A stretch of 64,000 nucleotides of DNA from Epiperipatus broadwayi (lineage: Eukaryota; Onychophora; Udeonychophora; Euonychophora; Peripatidae), in contig JAQFVV010006215.1 of the NCBI GenBank assembly GCA_028023455.1, positions 1,066,580 to 1,130,579 of the forward strand, read 5' to 3'. Under the pieces are notes generated by a model. That model searched no databases and was not told the DNA's origin. It saw only the letters and a list, made by a program, of their open reading frames with translations. Positions 11,376-23,538 of this stretch are shown piece by piece. Positions within the stretch are counted from its first letter, which is position 1. Every line of letters starts with the position of its first letter. The position numbers were made by a program, and so were the translations under genes.

Positions 11376-13589
11376 AAAGGGAGAAGCAGCCTTTGGAATT
11401 TCTGCTGTACACAACATCCAAATCTACTTTGATTAAACACACATCTAATAATCTCACCACCCTCAATAAGCCCAATAAATGACCTTATATTCTGAATTAA
11501 CATTTACATTAACCACTACATGCTAAAAAATTGCTAATCTGAAATAATCACTTTAAATGTGATATTAATGTAAATCAGTTCAATAAAACACTAACAAGCC
11601 AAATATTATAATCTGCAGAGTGCTGCAGTAAATGAATATAAAGGTTTTAATTCGTTGATAAATTATCTTATAAACCTTTTTTTTTTTATCGTCACATTTA
11701 TAATGAGTGGATTAATAGATTTTGAAAATGTTAATATCTTGTGAAGCTAATATTATTTTAAATTGAATAATTAATATAAGAGAAAATATCTATAAAAATA
11801 TATTTTTATATTTAAGGTTAACATTTTTCAGTCACTTGTAAACAAGTCAGTACTATTCCAATTCCAGAAAAAAAGACACAGTTTAAAAGATAAAAATACG
11901 TTAAACAGCAACAACAAAAAGATTAGAGTAAAAAGTATTATGAGTTTAGTGAAATGAACACTAAGCCACTAATTTTTCCCAGCTAATGTCAGTATAATTT
12001 ATGAAGAGACAGAGAGAAGATTGAAGAGAAAAGTAAAAGATATGTAGTACATTATGAATTCAAAATACAAAATAAACCAACACGTACAATAATAGCAAAA
12101 TTAAAAAAAAAATTAATTAACACCACCATATATAGTACACATTTAACTATTGGACTTTTTATCAAGTAAATTTTGACAGTAAAATGAAATTTTACATGTT
12201 TTTAATTTAGCAATAATAATCTAAATTGAAAATAAAAATACTTTTAGTGAAGAAAGATAAAGTCTTTTATTCATGGTCACCTACTTCCATAGTTCATTAG
12301 ACTGCTAGTTTGGTATTATATATTATATTGTATTTATAAATGTAAGTAATATCAAAAATACAAACATCTGCTTTCATTAATATAGTCATATTATCGAACA
12401 AATACAAACAATGAAAGTTCAATTTTAAAATCAAGATTGATATTATTGAATTTTAAATGACTTGATTTGGTTATAGACGGGTTGGATTTGATTATCAAAA
12501 CCGGAATCTTATTATTTTACATCTATATTATGGATGTTTGGATTTATAATTCAGTGGTTGTTTCAATTGCATATTCTGTAAGGCATAGATAACAATAAAA
12601 ATAGTAAATATAATGGTAATTAACTATTATAAACAGTCTTTCAATCCACAGTTAATTCCTTAACCCTCCCCAACTGCCATTAAATTGTAATAAGATTACT
12701 ATTATATTATTATTTTTATTGTTATTACAATAGTTTTTAATTAATGGACATTTTATTTATATTATATATATATATTAAAGTGAAAATTTTCATAAGCAAA
12801 ATGTAAACATATATTTGAGACAACCCCATTTATATTTATTTTCATATATATTTAGAATTATTAAGTAAAACAAAAAGACACCTATCAATTATTATCATAA
12901 CTAGTAAATTAAAAATAAATATTCATAGTAAATAATTTTTTTAAATAGATACAGCTTTAAAGATATGATAAGAAATAACTAACATCAGTTTCTAAAGCCT
13001 TTGAAAAAATATTTTGAATCAGTCTAATTGAAAAGAGATTACATTATTTGCATCCAAGCTTTTTAAGTGTGATTACTTCATTCACTAAAGATACAAAAAT
13101 AAAGAACCTGAAACAGCTATGATTGAAAATCAATGCTTTTTGAAAAGAATAACAGATATTGTGAAGGATTGAAATCTAAAATGATGAAAATGACTATATG
13201 CTATATGAACCATACTTACACCTTACTTTTAAGTAGAAATCTATTTTTCTACTTCACATCTTCCAACTAGTTTAAACTTGAGTAATCAGCTGATTCCAGA
13301 TGATAATATTCCTAGAAACTAATCTGCAGATATGGAATACAATATAACAATTTGTCAATTGCTAAAACAGAGTATTGGTTTATTATCTGCAGATATGGAT
13401 AAGATACTAAACATAAGTCAGAAATTGTGTTTTTTATTTATTTAAAAGTAATGGAGTTATTTCTGACATAATAGAAGGAATAAGAAGGAAATATTTGAGC
13501 ACTGAAACAATAAGGATTGGAGTATATATGGAATCACTTTTGTTCTTGAAATTCATCACTCTACAATTGCACTAACCTGTGTTTCAGTT
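11376..13589. other. Unannotated AT-rich DNA
   Basis: No gene, RNA gene or named repeat is recognised. Two CTGCAGATATGGA copies (near 13325 and 13388) form a minor local repeat. Confidence 0.5.
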
Positions 13590-14040
13590 ATTACATAGTA
13601 GAGATGTCTGCCCATTTCTTGTATATGTATTAAATGGATTATGTCCTGTACATGAGGGGTCACATTGACCTTAGGTCAACATGGGTGTGACAAGAATCTT
13701 GGCCTCAGGGTGGCCTTTGAGCATTCCATCATCAGATTTTCAATTGAATGGACGGTTGAAGAGTTGGAGTGTGGAGTAGATTGAAGCCTGTCCATTAAAG
13801 TACGAATATTGGCTATCTTAATATATATCTGAGCACTTATGGCATATATGTGTGACAATGGTAATCTGGACCAACTGATGATTTCTGGTTTAGCATGCAA
13901 TACGTATATTGGTGATTATTTATCTTTTCGACATATGTGTTCAAGTGGATCAGTGTTATGAGGTAGAGTGGAGAGTGGTGGTTCATGTGAAAGTCTGTGC
14001 TCATTACTCTATATATTAAACCTTGTAGAGTGTACAGACA
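13590..14040 (+). mobile_element. Hammerhead retroposon family K, copy 1
   Basis: The body contains the blocks GTACATGAGGGGTCA, CATCATCAGATTTTCAA, GAAGCCTGTCCATTAAAGTA and TCTGAGCACT. The hammerhead follows, then a tail GGTGATTATTTATCTTTTC, ending in a head-like GTGAAAGTCTG segment. The same order is seen at 42.8-43.2 kb and, in part, at 51.8-52.1 kb. The tail lies downstream of the ribozyme cleavage point. No protein is encoded. Confidence 0.8.
13863..13917 (+). ncRNA. Type I hammerhead motif (family K, copy 1)
   Basis: The core reads CTGATGA, a TTTCTGGTTTAGCAT stem II region, GCAA in place of GAAA, then a palindromic stem III TACGTA and triplet ATA. Stem I pairs ACCAA with TTGGT, and outer AATC with GATT. 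The A13-to-C change in GAAA should inactivate it. Confidence 0.75.
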
Positions 14041-14271
14041 CTTTTTTGAATAAAAAGCACGATATGACCTACTGTTATTGTATCTCACACACACATTTCG
14101 ACACAATAATCTATGACACTATGGTTTTATATTATAAAACTATATTAATGCTTAGCCAACTTTTCATAAAGCAATATATTTTATGAATAAATACTGCATA
14201 ATCTTCGTTTTTAAAAGATAATTGCAAAAGTTGGAAATAATACAATAGAACTCTAATTAGAATAGGTAGTT

Positions 14272-14367
14272 TTTTTTTTCATGTGTCATAGCGTCGTCCG
14301 GGAAGCAAACCCGCTAACCCGGGGCAACTGCTTATAAGGCGGCTGTGCTGACCTCTCGACCACTTAT
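14272..14367 (-). mobile_element. tRNA-derived SINE (family T), copy 1
   Basis: The minus strand reads GTGGTCGAGAGGTCAGCACA (box A region), GCCGCCTTATAAGC, and GGGTTTGCTTCCCGG (box B region). It ends GACGCTATGACACATG with an A tail. Box A and box B are recognisable but box B is degenerate, and the anticodon arm does not fit a functional tRNA well. The A tail and TGACA-ATG terminus recur in the other T copies. Confidence 0.85.
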
Positions 14368-15871
14368 TGTTATTTAAAATGATTGTGATCGTTAAATTCT
14401 AAAGATATCACTTTCTGATAACTATTAAGATAAAAAAAGATCTCAGACTGCTCTACTTTAACTTCCTTTGTTTATATAAGAAATCAACTTAGTTAAACTA
14501 CAAACATAAAATCATAAAATTAAGAATTTATAAATGTAATTTTTTAAAAAATATTTTCTGAATTACTTTAAAATCTATTAGAAAAATTAATATTATTCTG
14601 TATAACTTAAATAAATAATTAAAATAGCATTACATAACTAAAAAAAATGATTGATCACAACATGCATATTTTTATAGCGTTATGTTACTGTTCTATTCTA
14701 TGTTTAAAGATACCAATATTAAAACATTGATGGTTAACTAATGCATAGCTATATAACTAATTAGTAAAACATTCAATATTTAAAATAAAATTATTAGTAA
14801 ATAAAGTGCATAAATATAAAAGTCTAATCATTATATTATCATAAATGTTCAAACATTTCATGTCTTTAGTTCATGTGTTAAATGATAATTTTTCATGAAA
14901 TGCAGAGATTGAACTAAAAAATTTTACACTGAATGATCCGATCCCTCAAATTTATGACATTTTGGAGGAGTGTCATAGATATGTAAGATTTCATTGTTAG
15001 AAATATTAGTCAATTAGTAACATATATATATATATTGTAATATTATTGACAATGACCAACTCTGGCTATGCCAAGATTCCAAGCTTCTTAAATTAAAAAT
15101 ATATTAATTAATGGAGAAATAATAGATTTAATTTCCCATATGATTTTTTTATTATAATATCATACATTAATTTATTTAAAAGCTTACATTTCTTAAATCA
15201 TGATATGATAATTCTGAATCATCTTTAATAGTGAGATGAATATTATTCTAACTTGTTAGGAGTTAGAAAAGAGAGAAAAGTATAAAATCAAATAAATAAC
15301 TTTTTTTGCTCTCTTCAGTAGTTTTAATCACATACCAGTTTTGGTTTTAATTTTTAAAGACAAAATACTGAGAGAGCAAAAAATTTCACTTCAGTAGTTA
15401 TTTAATGAATTTTAATTTAACTTTTGAGAGAGATAAAGTAGGTTAAGTTTTATGTTTAGCAAGATTTTTTAAAGGAAAAGAGAAAAAATTATAAGGATTA
15501 AATTTTTGTAGATTTTGTTGTTTTAAATAAAGTTTTTATTTTATTTTCTCTTTATCTCTCTCTTTCTCTCCAAAACAAAAGCCAATGTTTATCAAATCAA
15601 GGATAATTAAAGAATTATCTTATTTTTGGAATAGAAGAAAAAGGAATATTTTTCTTATGATTGAAATTTAATTTTTTAAATCTTTGTATAAGTTTAATCT
15701 TGAAGAAAAGTAATACATTTTTGTAAAAATAAATCCAGTTGGCCAAAGTTAAATTTTGTCAGGTGGGAGACAAAATTGTGCTTGGATAAACACAGGATTA
15801 TTCCAAAAAGTAAATAGTGGAGAAGGTAAATTAAGACTTTAGTGTCCTGTGAAGAACAGTTAGTCTTGGTT
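14368..15871. other. Unannotated AT-rich DNA
   Basis: No gene recognised. A pyrimidine-rich tract lies at about 15540-15570, and GAGAG clusters at 15371 and 15428. Confidence 0.5.
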
Positions 15872-16062
15872 AAGCTGTTGAAGAAGTCAGTAGCAGCTGA
15901 GATTTCTGGTCCAAGCTGTTAAAGAAGACAGTAGGAGCAGTATTTTTGATTCAGCTGCTGAGGGAGTATTAGCAGTGATTCTTGACTTAGCTATTGAAGA
16001 AAACAGTAGCAGTTATTCCTGATACAGCTGTTGAAGAAAACAGAAGCAGAAGTTTAGCTGTA
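15872..16062. repeat. Degenerate minisatellite, about five units of 30-41 bp
   Basis: Each unit starts AGCTGTTGAAGAA or a close variant and continues with CAGTAGCAG-type sequence. Unit starts fall near 15872, 15914, 15954, 15990 and 16026. All three frames contain stops, so it is not a protein repeat now. Lengths and bases vary, which implies an old array. Confidence 0.85.
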
Positions 16063-17579
16063 AAAAAATAAAATTGTTTTTAAGAAATGAGTTTAAAAAA
16101 TCTATGTGATAAGTTTCAGCAAGAAGCTGAGAATAATAAATCTCAACCATAAACCTGCTTTCTAAAGAAAATGTTGAACAAGAATACCCCTGAAATAATC
16201 TGCAAAATACTTATCTCTATTCAAAAGTATGAGTATCTTTCTGTATGTGGAAAGTTATTAGACTCATAAAATGGATAAATTCTTTCTATATGTTTAGTCT
16301 TCATTGAAAAAGAATGTAAAAGATAAGGAGAATACCTCTAGCTACTAGAAGACTTGTTTCCATCTAAGAGCATGATTGTCTCTGTTTTTATGTGTATAGA
16401 AGTCTTAAAAATTATTTAAAAAAATTGATACATTTACTATGTGTATTAATCTAACATGTAAATTATAATATTAAAAAGATGAAAGAATTCAGCCTGTGAA
16501 TCTTCAGGAAAAAAACCAACAGCAAAACTGAAAAATACAGCTGTCCAAGAAGAATTTAAAAGAAAACTGACAGGAAAGAGAAATATTTAATGTGAATATT
16601 ATATCTACATTTACAGATAAAATTTATAGAAATTATTGGTAATATTGAATAATTTTTATTAATTTAACATTTTCTTTTGAAACATGTTTTTTTCTATTCC
16701 TTTGATTTTCTCTCCCAAATTATAAATTGAATTTTAATTTACAATTTCAATATCTCTGATTATAAAAAATTATTTTCCAATTTTAGTTGTTGAAAATAAC
16801 TTAATCAGTAAAATCAACTGGTTAATCAAATTGACTATAGAAAATTATATTTTTTGCTGAAATATATTTAATTTTGAATTATCATATTATAATGTATTTT
16901 TTAATATTTTTAAATTATTAATCAGATAGTTTATTAAATAATTGTTTCAAAAAATAAGTTATAATGTCTTTATTCCTCCATCTATCTGTTCTATGAATAA
17001 ACAGTATGTGTGGCTTGATTTCATAATAGCAAAGTGTTTTATGAATTTTTAAATTATGCCAGTAAAATTATTTAATGTAGAGTAAGTTGTTATATTTATC
17101 TTTTTCTTGCTCACAATTACAGTCCTTAGTGTGTTATAATATTGAGCTATCTCAAGAGAGCAATAATGGTTAGTTATATGAATATATGGATTTATGTTTG
17201 TATTTGAATATCCAGATAATTTTCTCTGGATAATGCAAAAGTATCACTTTTAAAGTCCATACACTGCCCTTTTATTTATTTTTTTATTTGTAAAAAATTA
17301 GTTTATAGTTGGCCTGCACACTAATGGTACCATGTGTCCAGAACATTGATGATTACCAGATATCAGTATTTCAACATTATTTTTTATGTATAATAGATTA
17401 CCACTTAGATATGTGCATTCAAAATATTGTGTTATATTCTTCCCTAAGTTTGGCAGTGGCTAGAATAGTAACCTGTTTTATAGTGTACCTCATTTAAATC
17501 TAGTAACAAGGGTTGAGTGTTGAGTTAGTTATTTTTGTGTAATGCTAGGTAATTTATAGTTTATAACTATTTTGATGAT
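16063..17579. other. Unannotated AT-rich DNA
   Basis: No gene recognised. A small hairpin (GATGATGTC with GACATCATC) lies at about 17573-17611, at the edge of the Penelope-like remnant. Confidence 0.5.
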
Positions 17580-18525
17580 GTCATTATATGTGCACTACAA
17601 GACATCATCATTCACATGTGCAATGAATTAAACATAAATTCAGGATTGATTTCGACCACTGAACTAGAAGAAAGACAATCAAATCCAATATTTAGACTTA
17701 AAACTAAAACAGACCCATAATGCACTATATACAAAATGATTATTAACCTCCCACTCATATCAGTGATTATATAGATATGAAATCACAAATACTCCACATC
17801 ACATAAATTTGCAGGTTTAAAAACTTCCTTTACTGCAATAATTATTTTTCAGTTGGAATCAGATCGCATTAAAAACATAGAATAATACATAGCTGATTTG
17901 ACAAAAACAGGATACAACAAAATACACATATACTGATATATACAACAATTCAAAACAGAAATACCAAATAAAACCTCTGATCATAGAAATAATAATAAAA
18001 ACTGGATTGCTATACTATATTCATTACATATGGCTAACAAAATAGTACAGATTTTCTCAGATAAATTTAATGTGGGATTTATAATACCCATTAATTTAAA
18101 CAAACTTATTAATACAAGAGATAAATTGCAAACATTAAACCAGACCAAAGTAGTTTATGCTGTAGGGTGCATCCAAAAAGACTGTTCATATATATATACT
18201 ATGGTGAGATATATATATATATCCAAAAAGACTGTTCATATATATATACTATGGTGAGACCAAGGCTAACCTTAAAACAAGAATAACACAGCATTCTCTA
18301 ATGCATAAAAAGTCACAGACAAAAACTGATGTAATACATTGGTTTTTTACAATCATAAAAGAGACCATGGCCATAGTTTCAATTCAAGATGTGCTAAAAT
18401 AATGTGCAAAGAGTGAAATGATCAAAAATGAAAAATTAAAAAAGTGTGGCTCATTATAAAACATGAATATGTGATGAACCAGAGAACTAATAATATATAA
18501 ATCAGCAATAAATGGTTTTTTTTAG
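17580..18525 (+). pseudogene. Penelope-like element, reverse transcriptase end and GIY-YIG endonuclease, decayed
   Basis: On the plus strand, 17690-17760 reads DNQIQYLDLKLK followed by NALYTK, and 17770-17990 continues with recognisable thumb sequence. 18100-18180 reads NTRDKLQTLNQTKVVYAVGC, the link into the GIY-YIG nuclease. Beyond it come KDCSYIYTM (the YIGET position) and residues resembling the HSLMHKKSQTKTDVIH and HGHS blocks. Stops, frameshifts and a 50 bp internal duplication (18171-18259) break it. Penelope-like elements retrotranspose by target-primed reverse transcription and often carry hammerheads. This is the only such coding remnant I recognise with fair confidence here. Confidence 0.8.
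18171..18259. repeat. Tandem 50 bp duplication inside the Penelope-like remnant
   Basis: ATCCAAAAAGACTGTTCATA and the following TA-rich stretch to GGTGAGA occur at 18171-18209 and 18221-18259, separated by 11 bp of TA repeat. The duplication interrupts the nuclease frame. Confidence 0.95.
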
Positions 18526-20145
18526 CAGAATAACTATGAATATGTTGTGAAAACATTAAAAGTATACTTGGTACTAATAATTTAATAAACCTATTTAAAC
18601 TCTGTTTTAGTATTTTTTTAACTTATTCTTAATATAATTGTATATTGTTTCTTCAAGTGCTGACCATATGCTCCTAATATATTTATACCTTTTATATGTT
18701 TATTCATTTAGGCTTGCTCTTTATTTTATTTACTCACTGAGGATGATGATTTTCCCATCTCTCCATGTCACACCTTCTGTTCCACACCATTACGATATTG
18801 AAAAGATTTTCACAGGTTGATAGATTTAAATATTAGTAATTTCATATAATTTCTCCACATATTTTTATAAATAAATTTAAGCTATAATGTAATTAATTAT
18901 ATTTCCAATATTCTCACATATAAGCTATTCCATGGTCTTTAAATAAGCTTATATAATATGATAAAGATAATTTACTTTTGGTTTACATTTCAGACAAATA
19001 CTATTACTAAAAGGCATGACTACCATATCATATCTGAAATTTTCGTTTCCTGAAATTCGTTTCCAATTCGTTTCCAATATTTATGGACAAATGTTGTTAA
19101 ATAACTAATATTTACATACATGCACTGATGATAGCAAATAGTTTGAAATCATGATCTGAAAGTGGAATTAAAGTTAGAGATAGTGAATACATGCTCTGAC
19201 ATTTACGTAAACATACGCTTGACAGTGTTTTGGTAGAACGCCATCTGTTGACATAAATACAAGCATTAGCAAGTTTTTAACTTGTTTTTTGTTTTTCATA
19301 TATATATAGAGAGAGATAGAAAGTGAGATAATATATAAATAAATAGTAAGTGATACGTAATGATAAAGAGACATCATAATATTTAATTAAAGCAGCCAAT
19401 ATGAAATACTATTCAATTATCACATATGAAAATCCATATTATCAAATAAAAGTTCTATACAATTTAATGTAATGGTGGAGAATAGACTTGTGATTTTTAA
19501 AAGTCTTTAGTTGAATTTCAATGTATCTCTTCTGTGATTGAATGTCAATGATCTCTCAAAAAATAATTGTTGGATATTTTCTTGTTTTTTTTACATGAAA
19601 AATATGAAATGTTATTCTGAAATTTGGATCAACTCATAATCAAATTATTGATGGGATGATAAAACATTTTGTGCTGCCAATCTAAAAGACTAAAGGTTCA
19701 TATGAGCCAAGGAAAGGGCCAGAATTTGATATTTTGGAGATTGGTGACTAAGCGCATGACTGAAATATATAAAGATAAATAAAGTTTTAAAGATATATAA
19801 AGTTCTGTTCATGAAAAAAAACAGACAGAATTACATAGGTAAATCAGACCCTTCAGCATGAATTCCAAGGTCTAATGCAGGGTCTGAGAGATAGGTTTGA
19901 GGAGGGAGGTAAAAAATAATCAATCCCAAAGGAATGCACCCTAACCAGTTATCATTGTTTAGAATAGGAGCTAATCAAGGATCATCACCAGGGGGGGGCA
20001 TAACAATCAGCTTCCATGTGACTTCAACAAAAATAAACATTCTTTATGTAGGATTCAAATTGCCACTAAAATAGCTACATCAGTTTTATATTGCCCTCTG
20101 TGTTCACAAATTGAAAACTATAGTCAAATTGTTAGCCTTAATGTG
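18526..20145. other. Unannotated AT-rich DNA
   Basis: No gene recognised. ATTCGTTTCC is iterated in three close copies at 19041-19077. A TA/GA run lies near 19302-19320. Confidence 0.5.
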
Positions 20146-20400
20146 TAACTTAAAGTATTAAGTTAAAAGGAATTTGAACACAGACTTTTAAGCTTCCTTC
20201 AGTTATCCTCTCCATCTTATATAAACAATACACATGGCCACACACATGTGAATAAGATAAATGATGTCCAATTTTGTGCTGAACCAGCACTCAGCAGTTG
20301 GTCCAGGTCATCATTTTTTACACATTATCAGTATTAAAATACTTTAAAGTATACATAATCTCAAATACTACTTCAGAAAATTTAATATGTAATGTCAAGT
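20146..20400 (-). mobile_element. Hammerhead retroposon family K, copy 2 (partial)
   Basis: The minus strand carries the hammerhead, then the TTTATCTTATTCACATGTG tail and a head-like segment TTAAAAGTCTGTGTTCAAA. It is truncated relative to 13590-14040. Confidence 0.75.
20269..20312 (-). ncRNA. Hammerhead remnant lacking stem III (family K, copy 2)
   Basis: The core is CTGCTGA, a six-pair stem II GTGCTG/CAGCAC, then AAAA running directly into TTGG of stem I. Compared with other K copies the TACGTATA stem III is deleted. Stem I ACCAA with TTGG remains. Confidence 0.7.
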
Positions 20401-20555
20401 CTTATCATGTCAGACAGAAATGATCCACTCTATATGTTAATGTGTAATAAAAAATATAAGGCAAATATAGAATAAAAACTTTAATGAATATAAAAATAAT
20501 GAGTGAGTAAATATGACATTAAATATTGTCATAATTTAAAGATTATTTAACAAAA

Positions 20556-20964
20556 TACAATAATAATGATTAGGTTATATGGTAATATTAATAAGATTAG
20601 CATTGAGAAAAATGGACAACAAGGTAATTCTTTTCTCCCAAACTATTTAGAGCAATTTTACAAGACATATTTTGTGACTTAAAATGTGAAACTTAGTGAG
20701 TAAAAGAAATGGATATTATTTAGTCATCTGGATTTTGCAGATGATGTGATTATGTTTGCAAATAATGCTTCAGAGTTTTAGAAAGTATTACAAGAATTAT
20801 CAAAAGAAAATAAGAAAGTGATCAAAAATAAATGCTAAAAAGACTAAAGTAATGTGCAATGGATTCTCTCAGAAGAAAAAATAAAAAAGGATAACATACA
20901 GATAAATACATAATTGGTGAAATTAACCAAAGAATTAAACTTTAGATGCTTTTTGTAAAAATAA
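20556..20964 (+). pseudogene. RTE-type LINE reverse transcriptase core fragment
   Basis: The frame at 20728-20770 reads LDFADDVIMFANNASEF, containing the catalytic F/YADD motif of reverse transcriptases (FADD at 20734-20745). Upstream, QGNSFLPNYLEQF corresponds to the G-PLSP-LF block. Downstream come KVLQELSKENKKVIKNK and the KTKVMC-like helix, in RTE order. Several stops and frameshifts make it non-functional. Confidence 0.85.
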
Positions 20965-21996
20965 ATTAATATTAAAAAAATATGTATATGTGTTTCAAAA
21001 TAAATGTTTTTAATAGATGTGTTTTATTTGTTTTTGCTTAAAAAATTTGAAGCTTGGAAATTTAACAGAACAACAAAAGAGAAACTTCAAAGCACTCAAC
21101 AATGTATGGAAAGTTGTATGTTAGAAATAACAAAAATATATTATTATTGTTAAAAGCTTGGGCAGATATTAGTAGTTTTCTTTTTAATCCACCTGTTTCT
21201 TATTTGTTGAAATTAATTTAGTCTACCTGAGCTTGCATTTCCTGTAGACCATAAATCTTTTGCTACTGATTTATCAATTGTATTGTTCTGGGTTTTTTTT
21301 TAAACCATGGAGATTTTGTTTTTTTCTATTTAAGATTACGTAAAATCATAATCTTTTTTCTCGGGTTTATCGGAGTCAACCTTAAGGGTCATAAATTGAC
21401 TTCTTATGAGTGTTTTTATGCATATGACATCTCTGTTACGTCCTGATGCTTTACCAGGTTTTAGGAAAAGATTGCTCTGCACTATTCATTGACTTCCATA
21501 CAAGATCTTTTTTTAAAATCTCTAGATAAAAGAAGGTGGAATTTGTTTAGATAAATCACTGGCAGGAAGAAATTATAACTCCCTTTAATGCTTAGGTGAG
21601 AAAACAAACTTATCTGCCAAAATGTTTAATGCACAATACTCTAGTGCACTCTTGATGAAGAAAGTTGGGTAATTGTGGTCAAATTTTTATATTTTGTTTG
21701 ACTAGTATTATTTTTTATTTGAATTTAATAAAACTTTAAAATTATTTATAATTATTTTTGCTTGATGTTTGTGTCTGTGTCTGTCCCTCAATTGTCTGAA
21801 CAATTTTTAAGATCTCTTTATCTTTCTGGGTTTAGCTGGTAGCATTTCTTATCATCAACTTTTTGATCACTGTAAATTAAATTTTCTAGGTTGATAGTAG
21901 CTTAGTGGCACCCTCAGTGATAAAAAGGGAAGAGAAGCATCTGGTACAATAAAAACAGTGCCAATTTGCTTTATATTCTTTTGTTTGTTTTTCAAC
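20965..21996. other. Unannotated DNA
   Basis: No gene recognised. 21360-21560 is slightly richer in G+C than its surroundings but has stops in every frame. The end of this stretch grades into the triplicated unit. Confidence 0.45.
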
Positions 21997-22329
21997 AGTC
22001 ATGAGGGAATCACACCTCTACTCATATGCTGTATAGATTAATAATGCTTGAAGAATACTTTCCCTTACAAAATGAAAAATAAAGTCTTTTGAAAAGATCA
22101 GATAAATCGAACTTATCTTTTTTATCTAAATATATATGTTTAGGCAGATCTTAAGCATTTAGAAATGAGACCATAAAGATCTTTAATTAATCAAATTAAT
22201 TCCATTTACTATGTCTTAATAAATGATGTCTGCAAAATATTTACAATTTACTGAAGGTCAGTGTTAGATGTAATATTAAACACCTATAACAAGTTATTTA
22301 TTTATCTAGTGTTGTGCTTAATTTGTAGC
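21997..22329 (+). repeat. Triplicated unit of about 320 bp, copy 1 (direct)
   Basis: This is the first of two head-to-tail copies sharing AGTCATTAGGAA/CAGTCATGAGGGAA, a TTTTTTATCTAAAT block, ATATTTACAATTTA and the end segment AACAAGTTATTTAT. Identity is moderate, so the duplication is old. Confidence 0.85.
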
Positions 22330-22640
22330 AGTCATTAGGAAACCATCCCTTTACACATGCACTGTATATATTTATAACACTTAAGAAATACTCTCTCTTT
22401 CCAAACTTGAGATAAAATCTTTAATAAATAAGATGAATCTACCTTAGCTTTTTTATCTAAATGAATATATATAGGCAAATCTTGAGCACTTAGAAAAGAC
22501 CTTAATCACTTTTAATTTCATTCACTAATCATAATAAATGACAATTGTGAAATATTTACAATTTATTGCAAGTCAGTATCAGATATAATATTAAACATGT
22601 ATAACAAGTTATTTATCTAGCACAGTCTTTAATTTGTAAC
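22330..22640 (+). repeat. Triplicated unit, copy 2 (direct)
   Basis: Head-to-tail neighbour of copy 1 with the same landmarks. It preserves the uninterrupted version of the site into which the family I palindrome inserted in copy 3 (TTTCCAAACTTGAGATAAAATC in this orientation). Confidence 0.85.
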
Positions 22641-22983
22641 AGTCATTGCATGTAATACTGGTATGCAGTAAATTGTAAAAATCTTGTAAATATCATTTAT
22701 TAAGATATAGTGAATGGAATTAGAAGTGATTAATTAAGGTCTTTATATCTCATTTCTAAATGTTTAAGATTTGTCTATACATATACGTTTAGCTAAAAAA
22801 AATAAGGTGGTTTATCTTATCTCTTCGAAAGATTTTATCTTGTAATCAAAATAAGAGTCATAGATCACATGACCCTATCTCTTAAGCTTGTAAGTTATAA
22901 ACAGTGAGGATTGCCAATTCCTCTACAAGCTTTGTGATAAATGCTTAGCCAGAGCCAGCACTTAAAATATCTCTGCCAGGAAT

Positions 22984-23046
22984 CCCCCCTCAACCCCTGA
23001 CCATTGTTTCATGCTTTGGCACTCCTCAGAGAGGTGCCAGGGAAGG
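22984..23046 (-). ncRNA. Type I hammerhead ribozyme, apparently intact (family I, left arm)
   Basis: The minus strand reads CTGAGGA, stem II GTGC/GCAT with a CAAA loop, GAAAC, AATG, then GTC at the cleavage position. Stem I pairs ACCTCT with AGGGGT, and an outer CTTCCC with GGGGGG. All core bases of the hammerhead consensus (CTGANGA, GAAA, NUH) are present. Sequence and family differ completely from the family A ribozyme outside the core. Confidence 0.85.
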
Positions 23047-23475
23047 TTCAGAGACTAGATCTAAAAATACCAACCCAAAGCCAAGCACTTATCTAAAAGT
23101 TATCTATTGAGTGGAAAATCTGAAATTTTCAGGTGTCTACATGTCTTCAAACCCAGCTATCCAACTCAAATAGGTATATGGAGTTGATAGATCTTCAGCC
23201 ATACCATATATTAGTAGTAAGAGATAGGGTCATGTGATCTATGACTTATTTTGACTATTTATAGTATCTGCCATAAGTCTTGTGCAATTTTTATATTGCT
23301 AAGACTACTAATATATGGTATGGCTGAAGATCTATCAGCCCCATATAGCTATTTGAGTTGGATAGCTGGGTTTGAAGACCTGTAGTGTCTGAAAATTTCA
23401 TATTTTCCATTCAATAGATAACTTTTAAATAAGTGCTTGGCTTTGGGTTTGTATTTTTAGATCTATTGTCTGAAC

Positions 23476-23538
23476 CTACCCTGGCACCTCTCTGAGGAGT
23501 GCCAAAGCACAAAACCATGGTCAGGGGTTTGGGGGAGT
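23476..23538 (+). ncRNA. Hammerhead ribozyme, core mutated (family I, right arm)
   Basis: Mirror of the left-arm ribozyme: CTGAGGA, stem II GTGC/GCAC, AAAAC in place of GAAAC, CATG, GTC, with the same stem I. The loss of G12 should strongly reduce or abolish cleavage. Confidence 0.8.

Noticed and set aside
13710-13760. Hammerhead without stem II on the minus strand in family K (CTGATGATG)
   Set aside because: The GAAAC part is seen only in the 42.9 kb copy and not in the 13.7 kb copy, and no stem I is visible. Coincidental match.
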